Assembly (NCBI RefSeq): GCF_018448935.1 | Contig: NZ_RCWC01000014.1 | Span: forward strand, 35,490-99,489 | DNA length: 64,000 bases | From: Photorhabdus noenieputensis | GTDB lineage: Bacteria > Pseudomonadota > Gammaproteobacteria > Enterobacterales > Enterobacteriaceae | Direction of reading: 5' to 3' | In this document: one piece after another, positions 53,765-63,235 of the stretch | Layout of the letters: the number at the start of each line of letters is the position of its first letter | How positions within the stretch are numbered: the stretch's first letter is position 1 | Made by a program: the position numbers and the translations under genes | Notes under the pieces: model-generated | The model's database searches: none | What the model was told of the DNA's origin: nothing | What the model saw: the letters and a program-made list of their open reading frames with translations, nothing else

Positions 53765-56203
53765 TTACGAATATTTTTTTGTCCGCCGAGTCGGTACCGT
53801 ATTTGCCGGATCATCCGGCCATAAATGTTTTGGGTAACGCCCTTTCATCTCTTTTTGTACTTCACGATAGGAGCCTTGCCAAAAAGCAGCCAGATCTTGC
53901 GTGATCTGCAATGGCCTTTGGGCTGGTGATAATAGTTCAAGCACCAGTGTTATTCGCCCTTTTGCCAGAGAGGGGCTTCGCTGTTCACCATACATTTCCT
54001 GCATCCGAACAGATAATACCGGTGGTTTATCACCGAAATAACGGATTGCTATCCGACTGCCGGTAGGGACAGTGTAATAAATAGGCAGTTCATTATCCAG
54101 ACACTGTTGTTGTTGCCAATCCAGCAAATTTTCCAGCGCCGGCAACAAATCAATCTGTTTCAGCCCTTTCAAATCACGCACACCAGTGAGGAACGGCGTC
54201 AACCAATCATCAAGAGAAGCCATTAATGCATCATTATCGACTGCCGGCCACTGCATTTCAGGTAACCATTTGGCCGCACATTGGATACGGATGCACAACT
54301 GAACTGCCGCAGGTGACCAGTTCAGCTCATGTAACCCCTCTCTGCGTAACCAGTTTAGCAGAGCCTGTTGTAATTGCTCATCGGAAGGCTTTGTCAATCG
54401 TTGAGCTTTTACTGTCAGGCTGCCACATTGTAGCCGCTTCCAAGCCTGTAACGTCCCTTTGTTATCATCCCATTCAACAACACTCTGCTCGCTGAATAAA
54501 TTCGGTTGTTGCTGTACCAGTGGTTCAATATCCAAAGGACAAGCCAGCAAAATACGCGCATCAGGATTTCTGCTGTTTTGTAATAATGAAGGAGCCACCA
54601 GCCATGATTCGCCAGATAACTTTTCTTCATCATCGATTATCGTTCCCAGACCATTTGCCAATTGGAAACGCCCTCCCTTATCCCGATTTTTGGCTATTCT
54701 GTCAGGGAAACCTTGGGCTAATAACGGTGCAGCAAGTCCGCTGTCTGGCTCACCAAAATGATTGCCCATATTCCTAGCTAACTGCTTTGCCCGCCGTAAC
54801 CAATGAGTTTGTCGCTGCTCAACCCAATAAGTGATATCCGGCTGACCACCACGGGGCGGTTCCTCCAGAATCGCGGTCAGCATAGCGGCGGTTGCCAGCA
54901 TGTCGGCCCCTTGTTCCAATCCTGCACACAACATCGCGGCCAGGCGCGGATCACTGCCGGATTCCGCCATTTTTCTGCCTCTGGACGTTAACTGACCGTT
55001 GTTATTGACTGCACCTAACTGTAATAACAATGAGTTAGCTACCGCCAGAGCTGCCGCTGGGGGAATATTCAGCCAGTGCAATTGGGAGATATCATGGCAC
55101 CCCCACTGCAATAAGGAGAGCCATAAGCTACTGAGATCAGCATTCAGAATTTCAGGCTCACTATGTTCTGCCGCTCTTTCTGCCTGTTCTTGACTGAATA
55201 GGTGCCAACAAATTCCGGCTTCCAATCGGCCTGCTCGACCCGCTCGTTGTGTCATAGAAGCCTGACTGATGCGTTGAGTGATCAGGCGAGTCAGCCCATT
55301 TTTAGGTTCAAAACACGTTGTGCGTTCAAGGCCGCTATCAACCACCAACCGGATACCTTCAATCGTTAAGCTGGTTTCTGCAATGTTAGTCGCCAGAACA
55401 ACTTTACGGCGTCCAGATGGTGAAGGTTCGATCGCTTTTTGTTGCTCAGCCAATGACAACGCACCGTATAACGGGCACAAATCGATATCCTCGGCAACTC
55501 TCCCGCTAAGCAGTCCAAACACCCGTTGAATTTCCCCGCTACCCGGCAAAAACAACAGCATAGATCCTTGTTCCTGTTGGAGTAACCGCAATACAACGGT
55601 AGTTACGTTCTGTTCAAGAGGTTGATGAGCTGGCAAATGACAATAATGTCTGGTGACAGGAAAGCTTCTCCCTTGAGAAGTAATCACTGGCGCATCAGGT
55701 AATAAAGAACAGAGCCGCTGATTATCCAAGGTAGCTGACATGATCAAAATTCGCAGATCATCCCGCAGAGCTGCCTGTACATCCAGCAACAACGCCAGCG
55801 CCAAATCGGCCTGCAAACTGCGCTCATGGAATTCATCCAAAATCACCAAAGAAACCCCTGTCAGCATGGGATCTTGCTGCAACATACGGGTCAAAATGCC
55901 TTCCGTTACCACTTCAAGGCGAGTGGTTGTACTCACTTTCGTTTCTGAACGCATCCGGTACCCCACCGTCTGCCCGATATTTTCATTCAGTTGAGCGGCA
56001 AGGCGATTAGCAACACTGCGAGCGGCAATCCGCCGTGGTTCTAACATTATGATACGCCAAGAGAAATCAGCTTTTTTCAGAATTTCCAATGGCAAAACTG
56101 TCGATTTCCCGGCACCCGCCGGAGCATGAAGCAGGACCTGTTGTGAACTCTTCAACGCGCTCAGGACAGGTTCGACAACCTCATATACAGGCAATAAAGA
56201 CAC
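53765..56203 (-). CDS. hrpB: ATP-dependent RNA helicase HrpB
   Basis: A DEAH-box helicase of about 812 aa: APAGAGKSTVLPLEIL (Walker A), ILDEFHERSLQADLAL (DEFH box), IMSATLD, TNIAETSLTIEGIRLVVDSG and the QRAGRAGR motif VI. The C-terminal HrpB domain ends with RYPKHLWPDDPANTVPTRRT, as in E. coli. The start is taken as GTG 56203 (SLLPVYEVVEPVL aligned to E. coli SSLPVAAVLPELL), with GGGG five bases upstream; a TTG at 56218 is the alternative. The cellular role of HrpB is not well defined. Confidence 0.95.
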   Translation of the reverse strand: MSLLPVYEVVEPVLSALKSSQQVLLHAPAGAGKSTVLPLEILKKADFSWRIIMLEPRRIAARSVANRLAAQLNENIGQTVGYRMRSETKVSTTTRLEVVTEGILTRMLQQDPMLTGVSLVILDEFHERSLQADLALALLLDVQAALRDDLRILIMSATLDNQRLCSLLPDAPVITSQGRSFPVTRHYCHLPAHQPLEQNVTTVVLRLLQQEQGSMLLFLPGSGEIQRVFGLLSGRVAEDIDLCPLYGALSLAEQQKAIEPSPSGRRKVVLATNIAETSLTIEGIRLVVDSGLERTTCFEPKNGLTRLITQRISQASMTQRAGRAGRLEAGICWHLFSQEQAERAAEHSEPEILNADLSSLWLSLLQWGCHDISQLHWLNIPPAAALAVANSLLLQLGAVNNNGQLTSRGRKMAESGSDPRLAAMLCAGLEQGADMLATAAMLTAILEEPPRGGQPDITYWVEQRQTHWLRRAKQLARNMGNHFGEPDSGLAAPLLAQGFPDRIAKNRDKGGRFQLANGLGTIIDDEEKLSGESWLVAPSLLQNSRNPDARILLACPLDIEPLVQQQPNLFSEQSVVEWDDNKGTLQAWKRLQCGSLTVKAQRLTKPSDEQLQQALLNWLRREGLHELNWSPAAVQLCIRIQCAAKWLPEMQWPAVDNDALMASLDDWLTPFLTGVRDLKGLKQIDLLPALENLLDWQQQQCLDNELPIYYTVPTGSRIAIRYFGDKPPVLSVRMQEMYGEQRSPSLAKGRITLVLELLSPAQRPLQITQDLAAFWQGSYREVQKEMKGRYPKHLWPDDPANTVPTRRTKKYS

Positions 56204-56295
56204 AAACACCCCATACAAAGAAAGTTAACTTTCAACCGTCGGCATTGTAGCATTGCCTGCTTCAATCTTATGCCATCAGTCATCAAGGAGTTTTT

Positions 56296-57003
56296 ATGGA
56301 ATTCCATCCACCCTTACTACCTGCCACGCTAATTCGTCGTTATAAACGTTTCCTGGCTGATGTCATCACACCGGAAGGTGAAACACTGACCATCCATTGT
56401 GCCAATACGGGCGCAATGACTGGCTGTGCGGCACCGGGAGATACGGTTTGGTATTCCACCTCCGATAATCCAAAACGTAAATACCCAAACAGTTGGGAAT
56501 TGACAGAAACACCGGCTGGTCACTGGATTTGCGTCAATACGCTCAGAGCAAATGATTTAGTCGCTGAGGCCATTGCACAAAATGCTATTCCAGAATTTTC
56601 TAAATATAAAAAAATCAGTCGGGAAGTGAAATATGGCGCAGAGAACAGCCGGATAGATCTGCTATTACAGGCAGAACAGCAAGTTAATTGCTACATTGAA
56701 GTGAAATCAGTGACGCTTCTCCAGGAAAATTGTGGCTATTTCCCTGATGCTGTCACGACCCGCGGGCAAAAACACCTGCGGGAATTGCAACACATAGCAG
56801 AACAAGGGCAAAGGGCGGTTTTATTTTTTGCGGTCTTACATTCTGGCATCAGGCAGGTCGCGGCGGCGGCACATATTGATCATAATTATTCATCTCTTTT
56901 GGAACAAGCGCAAAATTCTGGGGTCGAAGTTATCTGTTACCAGGCCAACATGACAGGAAAAGGGATGATTTTAGGCGATAAGTTAACTTTTGTACTAAAA
57001 TGA
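56296..57003 (+). CDS. sfsA: Sugar fermentation stimulation protein SfsA
   Basis: A 235-aa DNA-binding protein with a nuclease-like fold. Seen: [46 protein letters not shown]-like [38 protein letters not shown] (the D...E-x-K-type acidic cluster) and [20 protein letters not shown]. The gene is divergent from hrpB and upstream of dksA in the usual order. It is associated with maltose metabolism in E. coli; the precise role is unclear. Confidence 0.95.
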   Translation: MEFHPPLLPATLIRRYKRFLADVITPEGETLTIHCANTGAMTGCAAPGDTVWYSTSDNPKRKYPNSWELTETPAGHWICVNTLRANDLVAEAIAQNAIPEFSKYKKISREVKYGAENSRIDLLLQAEQQVNCYIEVKSVTLLQENCGYFPDAVTTRGQKHLRELQHIAEQGQRAVLFFAVLHSGIRQVAAAAHIDHNYSSLLEQAQNSGVEVICYQANMTGKGMILGDKLTFVLK

Positions 57004-57197
57004 TTAATTTATCGATTTACCTAATATTTGCAGCCAAGTTGTACAAGGTGTAAAGGCATGCAATACATTTGCTTCCACACCATTGTGAAACTAATGGCAG
57101 GAACAATTGCCAACCCATGCTCCATCTGCTATTTATAGCGGCCTGTTTTTTTCCCCGCTAGGGGTTTGTTTGATAGTGCGTGTGTAGGAGAAGTATT

Positions 57198-57653
57198 ATG
57201 CAAGAAGGGCAAAAACGTAAAACCTCGTCCTTAAGCATTCTCGCCATCGCTGGGGTAGAACCTTACCAAGAAAAGCCAGGTGAAGAATACATGAACGATG
57301 CCCAGTTGGCGCATTTCAAGCTAATTCTTGAAGCATGGCGCAATCAACTCAGGGATGAAGTAGATCGTACTGTATCTCATATGCAAGATGAGGCAGCGAA
57401 CTTCCCTGATCCAGTTGACCGTGCGGCGCAGGAAGAAGAATTCAGTCTTGAATTACGTAACCGCGATCGTGAGCGTAAATTGATTAAGAAGATCGAGAAA
57501 ACCCTGAAAAAAGTCGAAGATGACGATTTCGGTTTTTGTGAATCCTGTGGCATTGAGATCGGCATCCGTCGTTTGGAAGCCCGTCCAACCGCAGACTTGT
57601 GTATTGATTGTAAAACTCTGGCCGAAATCCGTGAAAAACAGATGGCTGGCTAA
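57198..57653 (+). CDS. dksA: RNA polymerase-binding transcription factor DksA
   Basis: A 151-aa protein, the same length as in E. coli, that works with ppGpp (made by RelA) in the RNA polymerase secondary channel. The coiled-coil tip acidic pair lies in [20 protein letters not shown], and the zinc finger in [20 protein letters not shown] with [10 protein letters not shown]. Start ATG 57198 ([15 protein letters not shown]), with GGAGAAG upstream. A hairpin follows 16 bases after the stop. Confidence 0.98.
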   Translation: MQEGQKRKTSSLSILAIAGVEPYQEKPGEEYMNDAQLAHFKLILEAWRNQLRDEVDRTVSHMQDEAANFPDPVDRAAQEEEFSLELRNRDRERKLIKKIEKTLKKVEDDDFGFCESCGIEIGIRRLEARPTADLCIDCKTLAEIREKQMAG

Positions 57654-57668
57654 TTAATGGTGTTCCAA

Positions 57669-57693
57669 ATACGGCGTCTTCATGGCGCCGTAT
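57669..57693 (+). terminator. Hairpin after dksA
   Basis: ATACGGCG pairs with CGCCGTAT around a 9-nt loop. The U-tract is poor, so it may only partly separate dksA from gluQ. Confidence 0.5.
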
Positions 57694-57715
57694 AAACAAC
57701 GCCACTGATCCCCAT

Positions 57716-58618
57716 ATGATAAAATCTGAACGTCCCCACGCTTATAGTCCCCACTCTTATATTGGGCGTTTCGCCCCATCACCTTCTGGTGACTTACATT
57801 TTGGTTCATTAATCACGGCCATTGGCAGCTATTTGCAAGCCCGCGCTTGTCAGGGAAAATGGCTGATACGTATTGATGATATTGATCCACCCAGAGAAGT
57901 TCCCGGTGCTGCCGACCGTATTCTTCATGCGCTTGAGCATTATGGTTTACATTGGGATGGTGAAATTCTCTATCAGTCTCAGCGCCATGAAGCTTACCGC
58001 CATATCCTTAATCAGTTGCAACAACAAAGCTTAAGCTATTACTGCACCTGTACCCGTCAACGCATTCACCAGATTAATGGTTTTTATGATAGAAACTGCC
58101 GTGAATTAAATTTGCCCGTTGATCATGCGGCAATTCGATTCAAACAACGTCATCCGGTTTACGGTTTTGAAGATAAATTGCAAGGATATCTGAACGCCGA
58201 TCCGGTCATGGCTGAGGAGGATTTTATTATTCACCGTCGTGACGGTTTATTTGCCTATAATTTGGTCGTTGTTATTGATGATGATTACCAAGGGGTGACC
58301 GAGGTGGTAAGAGGGGCTGATTTGATCGCACCAACCGTCCGTCAGATTGCGCTTTATCAGCAGTTAAATCTGAAAATACCCGACTATATTCATTTACCGC
58401 TCGTTCTGAATAAGGATGGCAATAAACTTTCCAAACAGAATCATGCTCAGCCGATCCCATTGGATGATCCCCGGCCATTACTGATTGAGGCATTATCTTT
58501 CCTTAATCAACCTCTCATAGAAAACTGGCAAGATCTTTCTCGCGATCAATTGTTGAAAAAAGCAACAGCACGTTGGGAGCTGGACCGAATTCCACGACAA
58601 GGTAAAATACATAGATAA
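57716..58618 (+). CDS. gluQ: Glutamyl-Q tRNA(Asp) synthetase
   Basis: A 300-aa paralogue of the glutamyl-tRNA synthetase catalytic domain that glutamylates queuosine in tRNA(Asp). It has a HIGH-like motif in [20 protein letters not shown], zinc-binding cysteines in [20 protein letters not shown], and the KMSKS-like [12 protein letters not shown]. The anticodon-binding domain of GltX is absent, as expected. It follows dksA by 62 bases in the E. coli order. Confidence 0.96.
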   Translation: MIKSERPHAYSPHSYIGRFAPSPSGDLHFGSLITAIGSYLQARACQGKWLIRIDDIDPPREVPGAADRILHALEHYGLHWDGEILYQSQRHEAYRHILNQLQQQSLSYYCTCTRQRIHQINGFYDRNCRELNLPVDHAAIRFKQRHPVYGFEDKLQGYLNADPVMAEEDFIIHRRDGLFAYNLVVVIDDDYQGVTEVVRGADLIAPTVRQIALYQQLNLKIPDYIHLPLVLNKDGNKLSKQNHAQPIPLDDPRPLLIEALSFLNQPLIENWQDLSRDQLLKKATARWELDRIPRQGKIHR

Positions 58619-58722
58619 CGTGAATAAAGTTACGGTTAGTCATAACAACCATTCTCAAAAAATACACAGTAGGCTATGATTAGCCGCTGTTTTTATTTGT
58701 TTTATATGATTAGTTACTTATC

Positions 58723-58735
58723 GAGGTGTACCATT
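58723..58735 (+). promoter_or_regulatory. Ribosome site and probable AUU start of pcnB
   Basis: GAGGTG (58723-58728) is followed after four bases by ATT (58733-58735). Translation from this codon gives [13 protein letters not shown], matching the E. coli PcnB N-terminus FTRVANFCRKVL at the same distance. E. coli pcnB is known to use an AUU start. In-frame ATG codons at 58676 and 58706 lack ribosome sites and encode non-conserved residues. Confidence 0.75.
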
Positions 58736-60271
58736 TTTAACCGAGTAGCAAATTTCTGCCGTAACTTATTGATCCGCGAAGGGAAAAATAACCGCGAACC
58801 ACAGGCAGCCAGTGAAGGATCAATCACCGGATCTAATCGTTCTACTCAGGAAGAGTACGTAACTCTTCACTCTAATCGCCAAAATCCCTATCAATCTTCA
58901 CCCAATGTGGAAATACAAAGGAAGGTTGAACAGGAGAATCCTCATTCGGATTCATCGATAACAATAATTCCACGGGAACAACATAGTATTTCCCGCAGAG
59001 ATATCAGTGAAAATGCACTGAAAGTTCTTTACCGTCTGAATAAATCTGGCTTCGAAGCCTATCTGGTTGGCGGTGGCGTCCGTGATTTATTACTCGGCAC
59101 GAAACCGAAAGATTTTGATATTGCCACCAGTGCAACACCAGAACAGGTGCGTAAACTATTTCGCAACTGCCGTTTGGTTGGACGCCGCTTTCGCCTGGCT
59201 CATATTATGTTTGGTCAAGAAGTGATTGAAGTCGCAACATTCCGTGGCCCACATGAACAAACGAGTTCTGGTGATAAAAATCAGTCACAACAAGCACAAA
59301 GCGGTATGCTACTGCGGGATAACATCTTCGGATCAATTGAAGAAGATGCTATGCGCCGCGATTTCACCATAAACAGCCTCTATTACGGCATCAATGATTT
59401 CTCTCTGCGTGATTATGCTGGTGGTCTTCATGATCTGGAAACCGGCGTTATCCGCTTAATTGGCGATCCTGAAACTCGCTATCGAGAAGATCCAGTAAGA
59501 ATGCTGCGCGCGATCCGCTTCGCTAGCAAACTGAATATGACCATCAGCGAAGATACCGCCGAACCGATTTCTCGTTTGGCTTTTCTGCTGAGTAATATTC
59601 CACCAGCCCGCCTGTTTGAAGAATCGCTAAAACTTTTACAAACCGGTCAAGGCTACAGCACTTATCAACTTCTGCGTGAATACCGCCTATTTCAACCACT
59701 TTTCCCATTGGTTCAACGCTATTTCACCGAAAATAACGACTCGCCAATGGAACGTATGGTTAATCAGGTTTTAAAGAATACTGATTATCGGTTACAGAAC
59801 GATAAACGAGTTAATCCGGCATTTTTGTTCGCTGCGATGCTCTGGTATCCACTGGTTGAACATGCGGAAAAGCTGTCCCAAGAAGGCGGTCTGGCTTACT
59901 ACGACGCTTTTGCATTGGCTATGAATGATATTTTGGATGAGCAATGCCACTCCATTGCTATTCCTAAGCGCCTGACAACCATCATGCGTGATATCTGGCA
60001 ATTACAGTTACGTCTGCCACGCCGTCATGGTAAACGGGCAAATAAATTGATGGAGCACCCTAAATTCCGTGCTGCCTACGATTTGCTGGAACTAAGGGCC
60101 AATGTCGAAAACCGCAGTGAGCTAAAAGAACTTGCCCATTGGTGGGGAGAGTTTCAGCAAGTCAATGCATCACAGCAACGGAGTATGATTTCCGAACTGG
60201 GTAGTGAGATTGTCCGTCGTCGTACACGGCCACGCCGTCACTATAAACCAAGACTAAGCAGGAACGGTTGA
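58733..60271 (+). CDS. pcnB: Poly(A) polymerase I
   Basis: An enzyme of about 512 aa that adds 3' poly(A) tails to RNA and promotes its decay. The nucleotidyltransferase core has [15 protein letters not shown]-like [40 protein letters not shown] with the catalytic [13 protein letters not shown], the RNA-binding [20 protein letters not shown], and [20 protein letters not shown]. The basic C-terminus ends [18 protein letters not shown]. Start is taken as AUU 58733. Between the N-terminal helix and the core lies a Ser/Asn/Gln-rich segment about 45 residues longer than in E. coli (465 aa). folK follows with no gap. Confidence 0.93.
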   Translation: MFNRVANFCRNLLIREGKNNREPQAASEGSITGSNRSTQEEYVTLHSNRQNPYQSSPNVEIQRKVEQENPHSDSSITIIPREQHSISRRDISENALKVLYRLNKSGFEAYLVGGGVRDLLLGTKPKDFDIATSATPEQVRKLFRNCRLVGRRFRLAHIMFGQEVIEVATFRGPHEQTSSGDKNQSQQAQSGMLLRDNIFGSIEEDAMRRDFTINSLYYGINDFSLRDYAGGLHDLETGVIRLIGDPETRYREDPVRMLRAIRFASKLNMTISEDTAEPISRLAFLLSNIPPARLFEESLKLLQTGQGYSTYQLLREYRLFQPLFPLVQRYFTENNDSPMERMVNQVLKNTDYRLQNDKRVNPAFLFAAMLWYPLVEHAEKLSQEGGLAYYDAFALAMNDILDEQCHSIAIPKRLTTIMRDIWQLQLRLPRRHGKRANKLMEHPKFRAAYDLLELRANVENRSELKELAHWWGEFQQVNASQQRSMISELGSEIVRRRTRPRRHYKPRLSRNG

Positions 60272-60276
60272 TAATT

Positions 60277-60792
60277 ATGGCTCGTGTTTATATCGCTGTT
60301 GGCAGCAATCTGGCAGAACCTATGCAGCAAGTAAAAAATGCACTTGCTGCATTAAGGGATTTACCGGAAACAGAATTTATTGCCTGCTCCTCACTGTATC
60401 GTACTAAACCGATGGGGCCGCAGAATCAACCTGATTTTCTGAATTTAGCAGTCGCGCTGGAGACCACGCTAACACCGGAAGAATTACTCAATCACACTCA
60501 GGCGATTGAACTGACCCAAGGACGGGTAAGAAAAGATGAACGCTGGGGGCCAAGAACACTTGATCTGGACATCATGCTATTTGGTGATCAAGTGATTAAT
60601 ACCGAACGCTTGACAGTGCCTCATTACGGACTAAAACAGCGCGAATTTATGCTCTACCCGTTAGCTGAAATTGCCCCTGATCTCATATTTCCTGACGGGG
60701 AAGCTTTATCTGAAAGACTGAAACATATCCCAGAAAACGGCCTGGCGCTTTGGCTGCAACCGCAGTCCTCTGATTCTAATCATTACATATAA
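60277..60792 (+). CDS. folK: 2-amino-4-hydroxy-6-hydroxymethyldihydropteridine pyrophosphokinase
   Basis: A folate-pathway kinase (HPPK) of about 171 aa. Seen: ARVYIAVGSNLAEPMQQVKN, SSLYRTKPMGPQNQPDFLNL, and the signature ERWGPRTLDLDIMLFG with the metal-binding Asp pair, followed by LTVPHYGLKQREFML. Start taken as ATG 60277 by alignment to E. coli. A TTG at 60268, overlapping the pcnB stop and closer to AGGA at 60260, is a real alternative. Confidence 0.96.
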   Translation: MARVYIAVGSNLAEPMQQVKNALAALRDLPETEFIACSSLYRTKPMGPQNQPDFLNLAVALETTLTPEELLNHTQAIELTQGRVRKDERWGPRTLDLDIMLFGDQVINTERLTVPHYGLKQREFMLYPLAEIAPDLIFPDGEALSERLKHIPENGLALWLQPQSSDSNHYI

Positions 60793-60862
60793 GGATCTCA
60801 GTTCAGTCCGTGGCCGATTTCTGTATATAACAAGAAAAATTGCAGGAGAAGGAAAATAAATA

Positions 60863-61654
60863 ATGAAAGCAATAACCATGACTGATCTGAATCAGCTCAA
60901 GAAAGAAAAACGTAAATTCGCGACGATTACCGCTTATGACGCCAGCTTTGCCCATCTGTTTGCCGAGCAAGGTATCGATGTCATGCTGGTTGGCGATTCA
61001 CTGGGTATGACCGTGCAAGGGGCTGATACCACCATTCCAGTGACAGTTGAAGATACTGTCTATCATACTCGTTGCGTCCGTGCCGGAGCACCTTATACTT
61101 TTATCATTGCCGATATGCCTTTCATGAGTTATGCCACACCAGAGCAGAGTTGTGAAAACGCAGCTAAACTTATGCGTGCTGGCGCTAATATGGTGAAACT
61201 TGAAGGCGGTAGCTGGTTATACGATACCATTAGTATGCTTACCGAGCGTTCTGTACCCGTCTGCGCTCATTTAGGACTCACTCCCCAGTCAGTTCATATT
61301 CTGGGTGGTTATAAAGTCCAAGGACGTGATGAAGTATCAGCGAATCAATTAATAAAAGATGCCATTACCCTGGAAAAGGCGGGCATACAACTGCTAGTGC
61401 TAGAATGTGTCCCCGTTGATTTGGCTAAACGTATCACCGATGAATTACAGATCCCGGTAATTGGTATTGGTGCCGGTAATGGGACTGACGGGCAAGTTTT
61501 AGTGATGCATGACGCACTAGGCATCACAGCAAGCCCCCCTAAATTTGTGAAAAACTTCCTTGAAGAAGCAGGAAATATACCTGATGCCATCCGCTTATAT
61601 AAAGAACAAGTGGAAAGCGGTACCTACCCAGGTAAAGAACACTCATTTTATTAA
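60863..61654 (+). CDS. panB: 3-methyl-2-oxobutanoate hydroxymethyltransferase
   Basis: A 263-aa first enzyme of pantothenate synthesis (ketopantoate from 2-oxoisovalerate). Seen: [71 protein letters not shown] and [20 protein letters not shown]. Ribosome site GGAGAAGG. An ERIC element separates it from panC. Confidence 0.97.
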   Translation: MKAITMTDLNQLKKEKRKFATITAYDASFAHLFAEQGIDVMLVGDSLGMTVQGADTTIPVTVEDTVYHTRCVRAGAPYTFIIADMPFMSYATPEQSCENAAKLMRAGANMVKLEGGSWLYDTISMLTERSVPVCAHLGLTPQSVHILGGYKVQGRDEVSANQLIKDAITLEKAGIQLLVLECVPVDLAKRITDELQIPVIGIGAGNGTDGQVLVMHDALGITASPPKFVKNFLEEAGNIPDAIRLYKEQVESGTYPGKEHSFY

Positions 61655-61682
61655 TAAATTACCCTTGTTAGCCCGAAGGCTG

Positions 61683-61809
61683 TATACCCTATGGATTTCA
61701 AGATGGATCGCGGCGGCAAGGGAGCGAATCCCCAGGAGCAGAGATAACTCTGTGACCGGGGTGAGTGAGTGCAGCCAACAAAGAGGAAACTTGAAAGATG
61801 ACGGGTATA
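61683..61809 (+). repeat. ERIC element 5, between panB and panC
   Basis: A 127-bp forward ERIC (TATACCCTATGGATTTCAAG to GATGACGGGTATA) that fills most of the 178-base panB-panC gap. Its right end lies 23 bases before the panC start. Being transcribed within the pan operon, it would form a long hairpin in the mRNA. Confidence 0.95.
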
Positions 61810-61832
61810 AACACACTAAGGAGTATTAAGCA

Positions 61833-62687
61833 ATGCTGATTGTCGAAACTGTACCGATTCTACGCCGTGAAATCCGCCGCTGGCGTCAGGAAGGAAAACG
61901 CATTGCACTGGTGCCAACAATGGGTAACTTGCACGATGGCCATATGACGTTAGTCGATACAGCCAAAGGGCAAGCAGATATTGTGATCGTCTCTATTTTC
62001 GTCAATCCGATGCAGTTTAATCGTCAGGATGATCTGGCAAAATATCCCCGTACCTTACAGGAAGATTGCGAAAAACTTCATCAACACGGCGTCGATCTGG
62101 TATTTGCTCCTGCCGATAAGGAAATATACCCTAATGGTATGGAACATCAGACTTACGTTGAAGTTCCTGGGCTTTCAACCACGCTGGAAGGGGCCAGTCG
62201 TCCCGGTCATTTCCGTGGTGTTTCAACCGTGGTGAGCAAGCTGTTCAATCTAGTGCAACCAGATTTAACCTACTTTGGCGAAAAAGATTTTCAACAATTA
62301 CAACTTATTCGCAAAATGATTGCCGACCTGGCTTATGACATTACGCTCGTTTCAGTTCCTACCGTGCGCGACAAAAATGGCCTGGCTCTCAGTTCGCGTA
62401 ATAACAATTTAACCGCCGATGAACATCGAATCGCACCAGAACTCAGCAAGATCATGCGATCTATCGCTGAAAAAATGGCGCAAGGTGAACGCCACACAGA
62501 ACAATTGCTCACTCAAGCTTCCGCACAGCTACATGAAGCGGGCTTTGTACCTGATGAGTTGTTTATCCGTGACACCGAAACATTGGCACCGTTAAATACC
62601 GAAAGCAAAAAGGCCGTTATTCTAATGGCTGCCTGGTTAGGGCAAACCCGTTTGATCGATAATCAGCAGGTAGATTTAATGCAATAA
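61833..62687 (+). CDS. panC: Pantothenate synthetase
   Basis: A 284-aa ATP-dependent ligase joining pantoate and beta-alanine. Seen: [20 protein letters not shown] (HIGH-type motif), [56 protein letters not shown] and [15 protein letters not shown] (KMSKS-equivalent loop). Ribosome site AAGGAG. It follows ERIC element 5. Confidence 0.97.
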   Translation: MLIVETVPILRREIRRWRQEGKRIALVPTMGNLHDGHMTLVDTAKGQADIVIVSIFVNPMQFNRQDDLAKYPRTLQEDCEKLHQHGVDLVFAPADKEIYPNGMEHQTYVEVPGLSTTLEGASRPGHFRGVSTVVSKLFNLVQPDLTYFGEKDFQQLQLIRKMIADLAYDITLVSVPTVRDKNGLALSSRNNNLTADEHRIAPELSKIMRSIAEKMAQGERHTEQLLTQASAQLHEAGFVPDELFIRDTETLAPLNTESKKAVILMAAWLGQTRLIDNQQVDLMQ

Positions 62688-62754
62688 TCGCCGTTGTATC
62701 AGGCGTTATTGATGCAAAAAGGTTCTAAGTTGTCATCGAATCAGGAGAAAAACC

Positions 62755-63135
62755 ATGTTGCGTACGATGCTACAGGGAAAATTGCACCGGGTGAAAGTCA
62801 CTCAGGCAGATTTGCATTATGAAGGTTCCTGTGCAATTGATCAGAATTTTATGGATGCAGCCGGTATTCTGGAATATGAAGCTATTGATATCTATAACGT
62901 GGATAATGGCGAGCGTTTTTCCACTTATGCTATCGCCGCTGAACGTGGTTCTAGAATAATTTCAGTTAACGGAGCCGCGGCCCGCCGTGCTGCGGTAGGT
63001 GATAAGCTAATTATTTGCTCATATGTACAAATCCCTAACGAAGATGCCCGTCACCATAAGCCTAATGTCGCTTACTTCGACGGCGATAATATTATGAGCC
63101 GTATAGCTAAAGCCGTGCCAGTTCAGGTAGCTTAA
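62755..63135 (+). CDS. panD: Aspartate 1-decarboxylase (pyruvoyl-dependent)
   Basis: A 126-aa proenzyme that makes beta-alanine for PanC. The self-processing Gly-Ser bond lies in [14 protein letters not shown] (Ser25 becomes the pyruvoyl group). Also [20 protein letters not shown] and [19 protein letters not shown]. Ribosome site AGGAGAAA. Confidence 0.97.
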   Translation: MLRTMLQGKLHRVKVTQADLHYEGSCAIDQNFMDAAGILEYEAIDIYNVDNGERFSTYAIAAERGSRIISVNGAAARRAAVGDKLIICSYVQIPNEDARHHKPNVAYFDGDNIMSRIAKAVPVQVA

Positions 63136-63156
63136 ATATTAATTTAAGCGCCCAAT

Positions 63157-63203
63157 AATGGGTAGGTTATGAAAACATTGCAAATGAATTCCCCCTACCC
63201 ATT
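63157..63203. terminator. Inverted repeat between panD and yadH 3' ends
   Basis: AATGGGTAGG (63157-63166) pairs with CCTACCCATT (63194-63203) around a 27-nt loop. A shorter inverted repeat, CTTAAAT/ATTTAAG, lies at 63131-63148. Convergent genes flank it; U-tracts are weak. Confidence 0.4.
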
Positions 63204-63235
63204 CATCATCACTTAATAACAACAAATGCTACAAG

